Shown one piece after another: positions 24,001-34,874 of a stretch of 64,000 nt of DNA (positions are counted from its first letter, which is position 1; each line of letters opens with the position of its first letter). The position numbers and the translations under genes were made by a program. The notes below the pieces were generated by a model that saw only the letters and a program-made list of their open reading frames with translations, searched no databases and was not told the DNA's origin. The stretch is from Tetragonia tetragonoides (Eukaryota; Streptophyta; Magnoliopsida; Caryophyllales; Aizoaceae): NCBI GenBank assembly GCA_038025085.1, contig CM076151.1, forward strand, positions 9,801,001 through 9,865,000. The letters are read 5' to 3'.

Positions 24001-26079
24001 ATACTTCTTCAGGAGTTTATATGCTTTTTTCTTTCCATGTAGTCATCAAGGTCACATTTGCGATGCTTCTAGAACTCCTTGTTGAATAGAAGCATATTTA
24101 CTTTCCTCCTGTTCTTACAATTTCTTCTTATTTGGAAGGAAAGTAAACATGGATTTGAAATCTTCCTTGATTTTCTATCTGATCTTTCCCGTTTTCAATT
24201 ATATTTTTCTTCCTTTTTCTTGGTTTGAGTGTGGGTTTTTGGGGTGCGGGTTGTTTGTTTAACCGATTCGGCAAATGCAATGTGTTCTCTCCCTTCTGTC
24301 TGATAACTGACGCGGAGTTGGGATTGATTTACCTAACCGGCTGACAGTATTATTGGGGCACTGAACTGAGATCACACATTGCAAAGAACTGTGTACATCA
24401 GTTCTATATAAGCACTTAATTTGGAGTATCATATTCGAGTGAGAGGTTCTCCTTTTTATATTTTCTGATAATATGAAGGAATTCATGGATAGAATGTTTT
24501 ATTATTATTATTATTAAGGTATGTCATATTCTTTACCTCTCTACAGGATTTGCTGGAGAATGAAGAAGCTGTTAGAAATGATTCTGCAGTCTCCTTCAAA
24601 AATGCATCTGTTTGTGTCACTCAACAGGTAGTTGATTCTTGGTACCTGCTCTTTTGTACAGAAAGTTCATATTTTGGTGGTGTTATAAGCAAATTTGTCA
24701 GAAGTTACACTGGTTACTACTTACGCATAGAAAGAGCCAAGAGGATAGGAGTGGAGTGCCCATTTTCTTCTTTCACTCCCATCCTCTGTTAAAAGTAAAA
24801 CTAATTTAAATGATAGAACATTATGACTGTTAAATGAAGAATAAAAAGCTCTCAAAAGTGACTTCTCATGTCTTTATAAAAGATTTTCCTCTTTAGATTG
24901 TGCAATTGCATGTGTACCACCCACCATTTTGCTGCTCAACTTGAGCATTTTCTCGATGCTTTATTATTTTCATTGCAAAATCATCTATGACGGGAATAGC
25001 AAACCCTATAAGGATCCTGCTTTGGCGGGTCTGGGGCAGGGATGTCTATTCATAATGTCAACCTTACCTAATGACAGTAAGAGAGCCTGTTTCCTGGAAG
25101 AACATCAGTGGAAATCAACATATACTCAGTCTTACCTTGACAGGCATAAAATGACTCTTTCTCTGCTTCTTTGCCCTTCCCAGACAGGGCCTATGATGGT
25201 GTCCTCATCGGGTCTGTTGTTGAAAATGGCAAGCAAAAGTAAATAAGTAACTGAAGTTTGGAGAAAATGCTGCAGTGACAAGGCTGCACTGATGGGTGGT
25301 ACTCATAGTCATGTACAAAGGTGAACAATGCCATTAGAAAGAGGAGGCTCTATGATTAGAAGGGCATGGAGAGACACTTCATTGACAGCTCATTTTCCAT
25401 TTTCCTCTGTGGTCGTCTAAATATCATCTTACTGCTCAAATGATACAAGCTACTACCTCCGTTCCAAATTCTTCTTTCCATTTGACCTTTTGAGGTCATT
25501 AATTTAAGAAAAAGTACAAAGTTTTGCACAGTAAAAAAATTATTACTAGATTCAACTTTAATTATTGTATTTTCAACACATTTTTGTAAATTTTATAATT
25601 GTAGAATTATGGTCAAACTGTCGTCTTGGAGACCTCACAAAAGTCAAATGGAAAGAAAAATTAGAAACGGAGGGAGTAGTAAGCTGTATTTGAACTGGTG
25701 CAATTGCTTTTGTCATGATATAATATGTCAATTGAAACGGAGGGAGTAGTCAACTGCTTTTATAGGAGTATGTTGCAAGTAAACTTTACTTTTGTGGCGA
25801 ATTTATTCTGAGACATGTGACAGAACATAGTTCCGATCCTGTTACAGTTCACCTACTGCTGATTGTTGTTTTTTTCTTCCTTTTTCGTTCCTCAACACTT
25901 CTAAGGAGCTTTGAGTTATTTTTATGGGAAAGAAACGTGCAGAAGTACTCATTTGAAGATTTACAGTCCTGTCATTTGTGTTGATTTTGCAGGAGGCCCT
26001 AGAGGAAAGTATGAATGATTCTGGAACAGAATTTGAGATACCTTCAGGTTTTGATGAGCCAGTGGGGGCTTTCTACTGA
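15040..26079 (+). CDS. ZML: TIFY-CCT-GATA zinc-finger transcription factor (ZML type), 10 exons, 363 aa
   Basis: Exons: 15040-15336, 17110-17196, 17284-17417, 22300-22401, 22748-22862, 22949-23005, 23178-23240, 23391-23459, 24547-24627, 25993-26079. All are GT-AG and the joined frame gives 363 aa. Domains in order are a Gly/Asp-rich acidic head (1-60), TIFY (about 78-116, core [11 protein letters not shown] then [10 protein letters not shown]), CCT (about 141-185, [21 protein letters not shown]...[11 protein letters not shown]) and a GATA finger CQHC-X20-CNAC (211-238) followed by [15 protein letters not shown]. This order defines the group-I ZIM/ZML GATA factors (GATA24/25/28 in Arabidopsis), nuclear regulators linked to light and cell elongation. 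The acidic C-terminal exons (DEPVGAFY end) are variable in the family. ATG 15040 was chosen because the upstream in-frame codon is GTG; Met at 15076 is an alternative. Intron 3 (17418-22299, 4.9 kb) holds an antisense LINE, and introns 4 and 9 hold MITEs. None touches a splice site. Confidence 0.94.
15440..16180 (+). repeat. Degenerate tandem repeat in GATA intron 1
   Basis: A motif ttgcatgctttgagag..aaatttggag recurs at about 15472, 15601, 15769, 15926 and 16149. Each copy is preceded by a gaggtttt-tgg-ttaaattgcattttt-ggttgaaatt block and followed by a variable T- or C-run. Spacing is 129-223 bases, so the copies have drifted by indels. A run of about 18 C at 15512-15531 lies in the first unit. 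Confidence 0.7.
17468..20860 (-). mobile_element. RTE-clade non-LTR retrotransposon (LINE), antisense in GATA intron 3
   Basis: The minus-strand element carries endonuclease and reverse-transcriptase coding sequence (17815-20771), a short 3' UTR and a (TTG)n tail, seen on the plus strand as a CAA run at 17473-17497. The conserved 3' end, with cgcctagggcggggtctggg next to the tail and a gtacgcagtcttacccc word, is typical of plant RTE elements. The 5' end is placed only approximately; an AAT-type microsatellite at 20930-21000 lies beyond it. No perfect target-site duplication was found. The element is wholly intronic, so the GATA reading frame is unaffected. Confidence 0.85.
17815..20771 (-). 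pseudogene. RTE endonuclease/reverse transcriptase with one frame break
   Basis: Two overlapping frames, 20771-18765 and 18804-17815, together cover one RTE-type polyprotein. The first has the AP-endonuclease landmarks ([41 protein letters not shown]) followed by RT motifs [40 protein letters not shown] and [12 protein letters not shown]. The second continues with [13 protein letters not shown], the catalytic LFADD and the C-terminal RLRWLGHV block. The frame changes at about 18785-18800, just after WRCLE, consistent with a short indel. No Met begins the first frame at 20771 (TTG), so the true start is uncertain. In many plant annotations such proteins are mislabelled craniofacial development protein 2-like. 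One break and intact catalytic motifs suggest recent activity (inference). Confidence 0.88.
20930..21003. repeat. AAT/ATA microsatellite
   Basis: An imperfect aataataat/acaataat run close to the 5' end of the RTE element, within GATA intron 3. It could be part of the 5' UTR of the element or of the host intron. Confidence 0.7.
22529..22694. mobile_element. hAT-type MITE (166 bp) in GATA intron 4
   Basis: Terminal inverted repeats are CAGTGGCGGATGCA on the left and TGGATCCGCCACTG on the right. A perfect 8-bp target-site duplication TCACCCCA lies at 22521-22528 and 22695-22702, which is diagnostic for the hAT superfamily. The right end is 53 bases from the acceptor of exon 5. A diverged relative is at 58999-59156. 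Confidence 0.92.
25453..25676. mobile_element. Stowaway/Mariner-type MITE (224 bp) in GATA intron 9
   Basis: The ends are CTACCTCCGTTCC...GGAACGGAG-type inverted repeats extending about 38 bases (the left CTTCTTTCCATTTGACC pairs with the right CAAATGGAAAGAAAAA). A TA dinucleotide flanks both sides (25451-25452 and 25677-25678). A second right-end fragment, gaaacggagggagtagt, follows at 25734-25750, a partial duplication of the terminus. Confidence 0.85.
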
Positions 26080-27109
26080 CGACTGCAATGTTCAGACTTC
26101 AGATGACTGAAGCAAATTTTTCCGTGGGTTTAAGAGCTACTAGGGCACATGTATATTTTTGTATGACTAACCACCCAACAGCTTAAACCAGAAAGCAGAT
26201 TTCTGCGGCTCAAGTAATTGAGATCAAGCTGTTGCGTAACTGGATGATATGTGAAGGTGTAGGGCTTACCACTAACATTAGAGTCTGGGGAAGGCTGTTT
26301 GCAGGAACCGAAAATCCGCTTTAGGGGGCTGTGTAACTTACAAAATACTGAGTTTGTCATCTAAAGGATTTGTTATCTTGATCAAATCCATTTATGTAAC
26401 CTGTCAGCTGTTATGCAAAGGTGGTTTGTAGAAATTTGACACTCCCTTTTAACGGAAGGGGCAGAACATGGAGAGCTAAATGGCCAATTTTTTTTCTTTT
26501 GGCCTTTTGTTACTCTTATGTACTTCGCTAAAGCTTGTACGACTTTTGGCATGGCTGTACAATTTTATCCTGATGTCTGTATTCCTTTTCTCCACAAATA
26601 TGCAATGTTACATTGCTGTATGTTTTAGATATATCAAGTGGTCCCTGGACAATAGTAGTCTCTTCAAATCACTATGGGGAGAACCGCGGGAGAACTGCGG
26701 GAGAAACGCTAGTCTGACACTCGCCAAACCGGACATCTGAGAGATCCCGTATCATGGTCGTGCCATACTTTAAACTCTCGTTGCGTCCTAGTGTCGACAC
26801 TTTTTTCTTGATACTAGCCCAATAGACCATCTTGTTTCTTATTCCAATTTATGACTCGGCATAATTGCATCCTGTGTGCGTGCAACGTTGCTCACCGTTG
26901 CCCAGCAGTGATCCCGTCGACAAGCTTCCTTGACACGACTCTCGAACGCCATCCAGATTTGAGGTTTCCCCATCGAGGTCTCCTTTTGTTCATCGGTCAC
27001 GATCACTGTTCTCCTCAACCTAACCTGAGAATTGTCAAATCCCAACATACTCTCGGATATGTCAAGTTCGAATCGTGCGACTCGAGTGTTTGAGTTACTA
27101 TCATCTTCA
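26080..27109. other. GATA 3' flank and transition to satellite
   Basis: The GATA 3' UTR probably covers the first few hundred bases. From about 26680 base composition changes to GC-richer sequence with short direct repeats (gagaaccgcgggagaactgcgggagaaacg at about 26680). This part is not recognisably satellite monomer. No gene was seen. Confidence 0.5.
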
Positions 27110-27239
27110 TGAGCTCTGGTGCTCTCTCCAAGTAGTCTCTCGATCGTTTGGACCACTATCCTCGACCTGAGCTCTCGTGCTATCTCCGAGTAGTGTCTCG
27201 ATCATCCAGACCACTATCCTCAATCTAAGGTCTCGTGCT
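27110..27239 (+). repeat. 58-bp tandem repeat abutting the satellite
   Basis: Units begin tgagctctggtgctctctcc at 27110 and tgagctctcgtgctatctcc at 27168, and a truncated third begins at 27226 (taaggtctcgtgctcc). The third unit runs directly into the first satellite monomer at a shared gtgctcc word, so the junction lies at about 27233. Confidence 0.8.
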
Positions 27240-30200
27240 CCGGGAGGGTCATCCGGATCCCCGAACTTCGATATCAACCATGCTTTCGGTATTCCGGCGC
27301 TTACATTGGTATAATGTAACAATGCCCTTACAAGCTTATCGGGTACCAGATAACCGACCTAGAGGCCTCCCATGTCCACTAGGAGTGTCCAGTGCGATAT
27401 GGTCTAAAAATATACACCTTTGTTCCGACTTCCGAGGCCTCCCGTAAGTCTGAAAAACGTGGATTATAACCTTCAGTTTTCGGCTTCTCGCGACCTAGGA
27501 GCCATTTTTGCCCAAACTTCTCCGAGGGGTCTATCATGACCCTAAAGCACCCTCGGTGCCCCGGCAGGGTCATCCAAATCCCCGAACTTTGATATCATCC
27601 ATTCTTTCGGTGTTCAGGCCCTTACATTGGTGTCCTATAACCCTTACAAGCATATCAGCGACCTGATAACAGACACTGGGGCTTTTCATGTCCCCTAGGG
27701 GTGGCCAGTACAATGTGGTACAAATATATACACCTTCGTTCCGGGGCCCCCACGAAAACCCTAAAAACGAGGATTATAGCCTTTGTTTTTGGCTCTTAGG
27801 GACCCAAGTGTCATTTTTGCCCAAACTTCTCCGGGCGGTCAATCATGACCCTCGCTGCCGCGGGAGGACCATCTGGATCCCGGAACTCCAATATCACCCA
27901 TGCTTTCGGTGTTCTGACCCTTTCATTGGTGTCCCGTAAAAACGCCCTTACAAGCATTTATCAGGGACCCGATAACGAAAACCCCGAGGGCCTCTCATGT
28001 CCCCTAGGGATGTCATGTACAATGTAGTACAAAAATGTACACTTTCGTTTTGGGGCCTCACGGAACCCTCAAAACATGGAATATAGCCTTCATTTTTGGC
28101 TTCTCGGGGCCGGGTGTCATTTTTGCCCAAACTTCTCCGAGAGGTTAATCATGATCCTAGAGGACCCTCGGTGCCCCAGAAAGACCATCCGGATCCCATA
28201 ACATCAATATCACCCATGCTTCGATGCATTGGCCCTTACTTTGGTGTATCCTAAAAACGCCATTACAATTTACAATCATATCAGGGACCCGATAACGAAC
28301 CCCAGGGGCCTACAATATTCCTTAGGGGTGTCCGATTCAACGTGGTATGAAAATATAAACATTTGTTCCGAGGCCTTCCAGAAGCCCCAAAAATGTGGAC
28401 AAGCCTTCGATTTTCGGTTTCCCGGGGCTTGGAAGTTATTTCTGCTCAAACTTATCCGAGGGGTCAATCATCATGTTCATGAAGGACCCTCGATCCCCCA
28501 GGAGGGGTCATTCGAATCCCCGAACATTGATGTCACCCATGCTTTCAGTGTTCCGGTCCTTACATTGGTGTGCTGTAAAAACATCCTTAAAGGCAAATCA
28601 GGGGCCCGATAACCGACCTGTGGCCTCCCATGTTCCATGGGGGGTGGCCCCGTACAATGTGGTGCGAAAATATACACCTTCGCTCCGGAGTCTCACAGGA
28701 CCCCCCAAAACGAGGATTATAGTCGTCTTTTTTGGCTTCCCGGGTGCCGGGTGTCATTTTTGCCTAAACTTCTATGGGCGGTCAATCATGACCCTAGAGG
28801 ACCCTCGGTGTCCCTTGAGTACCATCTGGATCCTGGAACATCGATATCACCCATGCTTTCAGTGTTCTGTCTTACAATGATGTCCCGTAAGATGCCCTTA
28901 CAAGCATATCAGGGACCCGATAACGGACCCCGAGGGCCTCCCATGTCCCCTAGGGGTGTATCGTACAATGTGATGCCAAAATATACACCTTCGTTTCGGG
29001 CCGGAAAGAACCCAAAAAAAAGTGGATTATAGCTTCGTTTTTGGCATCCCGGGGCCCAATGTCATTTTTGCCCAAACTTCTCCGGGAGGTTAATCGTGAC
29101 CCTTGAGGATCCTTGATGCCCCGAGAGGATCACTCGTTTCGCCTAAACTTCTCCGGGCGGTCAATCATGACCATAGAGGGCCCTCGGTGCTACGGAAGTA
29201 CCATCCGCATCGCGGAACATCGATATCAACCATGCTTTCAATGTTTCCCATACATTAGTGTCCTGTAAAAATGTCCTTACAAGCATATCAGGGACCCGAT
29301 AACGGTCCTCGAGTGCCTCCCATGTCCCTTAAGGGTATCCCGTACAATGTGATGCCAGAATATACACCTTCGTTCTAGGGCCTCACAAAACCCACAAAAA
29401 CGTGGATTATAGCCTTCGTTTTTGGCTTCCCGGGACCCGGTGTCATTTTTGCCCAAACTTCTCCGGGAGGTTAATCATGACCCTTGAGGGGCCTCGATGC
29501 CCCGGGATGGTGATCCGGCCCCGAATTTCAATATCACCCATGCTTTCGGTATTCCGACCCTTACATTTGTGTATTGTAAAAACTTCCTTAAAAGCATATA
29601 AGGGACCCGATAACCGACTCGGGGTCTTCCATGTTACCTAGGGGTGGCTGGTAGAATGTGGTGCGAAAATATACATCTTCGTTCCGCGGCCTCACGAAAC
29701 CCTCAAAAACGAGGATTATAGCCTTCGTTTTTGGATTCCAGGGGATCGGGTGTCATTTTCGTCAAAACTTCTCCGGTTTCTCCGGGCGGTCAATCATAAC
29801 TGTAGAGGATCCTCGATGCCTCTGAAGGGTCATCTGAATCCCCGAACTTCAATATCACACATGCTTTTAGTGTTCTGTCCCTTACATTGGTCAGTTGTAA
29901 ACACCCTTAAAATCATATCAGGGACTCGATAATGGACCCTGACGGCTTCCCAAGTTCCTTAAGGATGACCACTACAATGTGATGCAAAAAAATATAACTT
30001 CGTTCCGGCGCCTCACGGAACCTCCAAAAACGAGGATTATAGCCTTCGTTTTTGGCTTCCCTGGGCCCGTGTGTCAATTTCGCCCAAACTTCTCCGAGCG
30101 ATCAATCATGACCCTAGAAGACCCTCGGTTCCCCAAGAGGATCATCCGGATCCCAGAACTTTGATATCACCCATGCTTCGGTGTTCCGGCCCTTTCATTA

Positions 30201-30500
30201 GTGTCCAGTAAAAACGCTCTGACAAGCATATCAGGGACCCGGTAACGGACACCGCGAGCCTCTCATGTCCCCTAGGGATGGCCCCTACAATGTGGTGCGA
30301 AAATATACACCTTCGTTCCGGAGCTTCCGGAACACCAAAAATGTGGATTATAACCTTCGTTATTGGCTTTCCAGGGCCCGGGGGTCATTTTTGCCCAAAC
30401 TTCTCCGAGTGGTCAATCATGACCCTAGAGTACCCTCGGTGCTCCAAGAAAACCACTAGGATCCCGTAACTTCGATATCACCCAACTTTTAGTTTTCCGG
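27233..30500 (+). repeat. Satellite array, diverged left arm (~312-bp monomers)
   Basis: About ten monomers, recognisable by the landmark gggacccgataacggac at roughly 27346, 27671, 27970, 28287, 28606, 28916, 29296, 29607, 29928 and 30238. Most spacings are 299-325 bases, with one irregular 380-base step that contains a partial repeated segment. Copies differ from one another substantially and carry variants such as cccaggagggtcat and taggggtg that are rare further right. The ordered three-class pattern of the right part was not seen here. Short open frames in it are by-products. Confidence 0.88.
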
Positions 30501-33497
30501 TCACAACGTTGGTGTCCTGTTAAAACGCCCTTACGAGCATATCAGGGACCCGATAACAGACTCCGAGGGCCTCCTATGTCCCCTATGGATGGCCTGTACA
30601 ATGTGGTCCGAAAGTATACATCTTCGTTCCGGAGCCTCCCGGAACCCCTAAAAACGTGGATCATAACCTTTATTTTTGGCTTCCGAGGGCCTGAGTGTCA
30701 TTTTTGCCTAAACTTCTCCGAGTACTCAATCATGACTCTAGAGCACCCTCGGTGCTCCGGGAGAACCATTCGGATCCCGAAACTTCGATATCAACCATCT
30801 TTCGGTTTTCCGGCCACAATGTTGGTGTCCAGTAAAAACTCCTTTACAAGCATATCAGGGGCCCGATAACGGACCCTGACTGCCTCCCATGTCCCCTTTT
30901 CCTTGCCCCTACAACGTGATGTGAAAAAATACACATTCGTTACGGAGCTTTCCGGAACCCCAAAAACGTGGATTATAACCTTCGTTTTTGGCTTTCTAAG
31001 GCCCGGGTGTCATTTTTGCCCAAACTTCTCCCAGTGGTCAATCATGACCCTAGAGGACCCTCGGTGCTCCAGGAGAACCAATCGGATCCCGAAACTTCGA
31101 TATCACTCATCTTTCGGTTTTCCGACCACAACGTTGGTGTGCAGTAAAAACGCCCTTACAAGCATATCAGGGATCCGATAACGGATCCCGAGGGCCTTCC
31201 ATGTCGCCGGTGGCCCATACAATGTGGTGCGAAAATATACACCTTCGTTTCGGGTCCTTCCGAAACCCCAAAAACGTAGATAACCTTCATTCTTGGCTTG
31301 GCAGGGCCCGGGTGTCGTTATTGCCCAAACTTATCCGAGTGGTCAATTATGACCCTAGAGGACCCTCGGTGCTCCGAGAAAACCAGTCGGATCCCGAAAC
31401 TTCGATATCACCCAACTTTCAGTTTTTCGGCCACAACGTTGTTGTCCGGTTAAAACGCGCTTACAAGCATATCAGGGACCCGATAACGGACCCCGAGGGC
31501 CTTCCATGTCCCCTATGGATGGCCCGTACAATTTGGTGCGAAAATATACATCTTCGTTCCGTAGCCTCCCAGAACCCCCAAAAACGTGGATTATAACCTT
31601 CGTTTTTGGCTTTCCAAGGCCCAGGTGTCATTTTTGCCCAAACTTCTCTGAGTGGTCAATACTCAATCATGACCCTGGAGGACCCTCGGTGCTCCAGGAG
31701 AACCAATCGGATCCCGGAACTTCGATATCACCCATATTTCGGTTTTCCGGTCACAACGTTGGTGTACAGTAAAAACGCCCTTACAAGCATATCAGGGACC
31801 CGATAACGGACCCCGAGGCCTCCCATGTCCCCTATGGGTGGCCCGTACAATGTGGTGCGGAAATATTCACCTTCGTTTCGGGTCCTTTCGTAACCCCCAA
31901 AAACGTAGATTGTAACCTTCGTTTTGGCTTGGCAGGGCCGGGTGTAGTTTTTGGCCAAACTTCTCCGAGTGGTCAATTATGACCCTAGAGGACCCTCTGT
32001 GCTTCAGGAAAACCACTCGGATCCCGGAACTTCGATATCACCCAATTTTTCGTTTTCCGGCCAAAACATTTGTGTCCTGATAAAACGCCCTTACGAGCAT
32101 ATCAGGGACCCGATAACGGGCCCCGAGGGCCTCCCATGTCCTCTATGGATGGCCCGTAAAATGTGGTGCGAAAATATACATCTTCGTACCGGAGCCTCCC
32201 GGAACCCCCAAAAACATGGATTATAACCTTCGTTTTTTGCTTCCCAGGGCCCGAGTGTCATTTTTGCCCAAACTTCTCCGAGTGGTCAATCAATACCCTA
32301 GAGCACCCTCGGTGTTCCGGGAAAACCATTCGGATCCCGGAACTTTGATAATACCCATCTTTCGGTTTTCCGGCCACAAAGTTGGAGTCCAGTAAAAACG
32401 TCTTTACAAGCATATCATGGACCCGATAACGGACCCCGAGTGCCTCCTATGTCCACTATGGGTGACACCTACAATGTGATGCGAAAATATACACCTTCCT
32501 TCCGGAGCTTCCCGGAACCCCAAAAACGTGGATTATAACCTTTGTTTTTGGCTTTTCAGGGCTCGGGTGTCATTTTTGCCCAAACTTCTCCGATTGGTCA
32601 ATCATGACCCTAGAGGACCCTCGGTGCTCCAGGCGAACCAATCGGATCCTGCAACTTCGATATCACCCATCTTTCGGTTTTCCGGCCCCAACGTTAGTTT
32701 AGAGTAAAAACGCCCTTACAAGCATATCAGGGACCCGATAACGGACCCCGAGGGCCTCCCATGTCCCCTATGGGTGACTCGTACAATATGGTGCAAAAAT
32801 TTACACCTTCAGTTCCGGGTCCTTCCGAAACCCTGAAAATCGTAGATTATAACCTTTGTTTTTTTGCTTGGCAGGGCACGGGTGTCGTTTTTGCCCAAAC
32901 TTCTCCGAGTGGTCAATTATGACCCTAGAGGACCCTCGGTGCTCCGGGAAAATCACTCGGATCCCGGAACTTCGATATCACCCAACTTTCAGTTTTCCGG
33001 CCACAACGTTGTTGTCCTGTTAAGACGCCCTAACGAGCATATCAAGGACCCGATAACGGACCCCGAGGGCCTTCCATGTCCCCTATGGATGGCCCGTACA
33101 ATATGGTGCGGAAATATACATATTCGTTCCGGAGCCTTCCAGAACCTCCAAAAACGTGGATTATAACCTTCGTTTTTGACTTCCCAGGTTCCGAGTGTCA
33201 TTTTTGCCCAAACTTCTCCGAGTGGTCAATCATGACCCTAGAGCACCCTCGGGGCTCCGGGACAACCATTCGGATCCCGGAACATCGATATCACTTATCT
33301 TTCGGTTTTCCGGCCACAACGTTAGTAATCATAAAAACGCTTATACAAGCATATGAGGGACCCGATCATGGACCTCGAGTGCCTCCCATGTCCCCTATGG
33401 GTGGCCCCAACAATGTGACGCGAAAATATACACCTTCCTTCTGGAGCTTCCCGGAACTCTCCAAAAACGTGGATTATAACCTTCGTTTTTGGCTTTC
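30501..33497 (+). repeat. Satellite array, higher-order part, left of the LTR element
   Basis: About ten ~312-bp monomers in three classes marked by accaatc (31078, 31703, 32637), accactc or its variants (31386, 32017, 32951) and accattc (30766, 32326, 33266). Same-class spacing is about 625-940 bases, with 934 in the regular stretch. The sequence is interrupted at 33497/33498 by the LTR retrotransposon. Confidence 0.9.
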
Positions 33498-33934
33498 TGA
33501 TAGGCCCGCAAGTGTACGGGTTGTATCGAAGTAATAAAATATCGAACCACAGGGAGCTATCGATTCCAAGTACTAAGTTTTCTTAAATTTAACAAGCTAA
33601 GCGATTCACAATTTGATTTGAGATTGAAACAAGAAAACTAATCACTAATATAAGAGAAAATAATAAGAAAAAGAACCAAGGGTTGATTTCACTTAATCAA
33701 AATCGTAGATGCGGATAAACAAGTATCAACTAGCATGTCATGTCGAATGTTGCAAGGACGGAAATATGAATCCTAAAACCTTCTCTTGAAGCGAGAAAGG
33801 AATACTCAATATAATTCTCAACTACCTATTCTTATGGAGTTAAGAAAATATCAAGAGCATGAAGTATTTACGTAAACCTAGGATAAATGAGTGCGGTTTA
33901 GATATGAATAATAACACTATTTATGTACTCATCA
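33498..33934 (-). repeat. 3' LTR (internally deleted, 437 bp)
   Basis: It begins tgataggcccgcaagtgtac and ends actcatca on the plus strand, giving TG...CA termini on both strands. Relative to the other LTR it lacks exactly 896 bases between gaagtattta and cgtaaaccta (the equivalent of 38386-39281); the junction shares tta, consistent with a microhomology deletion. Confidence 0.93.
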
Positions 33935-34696
33935 AACTCCCCCAAGCTTAAGTCTTTGCTTGTCCCCAAGCAAAACATTATCAACAGGACATCATAGGGA
34001 GAGCAGGATATCACCTTCTCAATTTCCATTTCAAAAGAAACATTAAGTTCATAGGAAAAGGCTCAACAAGAGTGACCAATGAATCAACAACCATTCAAAA
34101 CTCATAGCATAGCATGTAAATTGCGAACCAAATCATCAATCTTACCACAAGACCCATCTTCGATAGTAGCATAGAAGATCGAACAAACCCTCACTCTAGG
34201 AATGAGAACACTCACACTCATGTGTTTAGGTTATATCAATAGAACTCTCAAGACTCAATCTAAACGTGGTACCTACCATAAGCTTGCCCATATTCTAACT
34301 CGTCATTGCCAAAGACAACTACTCATGCAAAGATCAAGAAGTCTTTTATGGGGTTGTAACGAGGCTTGGGGTAAAAGTAGGATAATACATTTGGGAATGT
34401 AGACTAGGAGCAAAAACTAGTGGAGTCAAAAACACTTTCTCAAATCCTCGCGAAAGATCAAGATAGCACAAAAACTTCACTCACAAACTCCAACCAATTA
34501 CCAAAAGATCACATCCATTAAAACCCACAAAGAGACTAAGGAGGAGAAGGCAATATAAATATTAAGATTTTCTTTTTCTCCTTCTTCCTCCTTGTCTCAC
34601 TCACACGAGACCATTATTGAATAACTTTTTTTTTTCTTTTTCAAGATACAACAACCAAAATTTCACCAATCCACATGAAACACCAACTCAAAACCC

Positions 34697-34874
34697 GAAT
34701 TGGGATCCTCTCCATTTCTTTTCTCTCCATTTCCTAAATGGAGGGCTAGATTTACTTCTCTCATTTTACCTTTTTACATTTGTTTAATTCAAAAATTGGG
34801 GAGAAAGAGATCTCACCTTCCATTTAGGAAATGGAGGCCTCCATTTCTTTTACCAAATGGAGAGAATCCCAACT
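34697..34874. mobile_element. Mutator-like MITE (178 bp) nested in the LTR element
   Basis: The ends are inverted repeats, attgggatcctctccattt on the left and aaatggagagaatcccaa on the right. The 10-bp word CTCAAAACCC is repeated at 34687-34696 and 34875-34884, the size expected for a Mutator-type target-site duplication. Internal palindromes (ccatttcctaaatgg) are present. It has no coding capacity. Confidence 0.72.
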
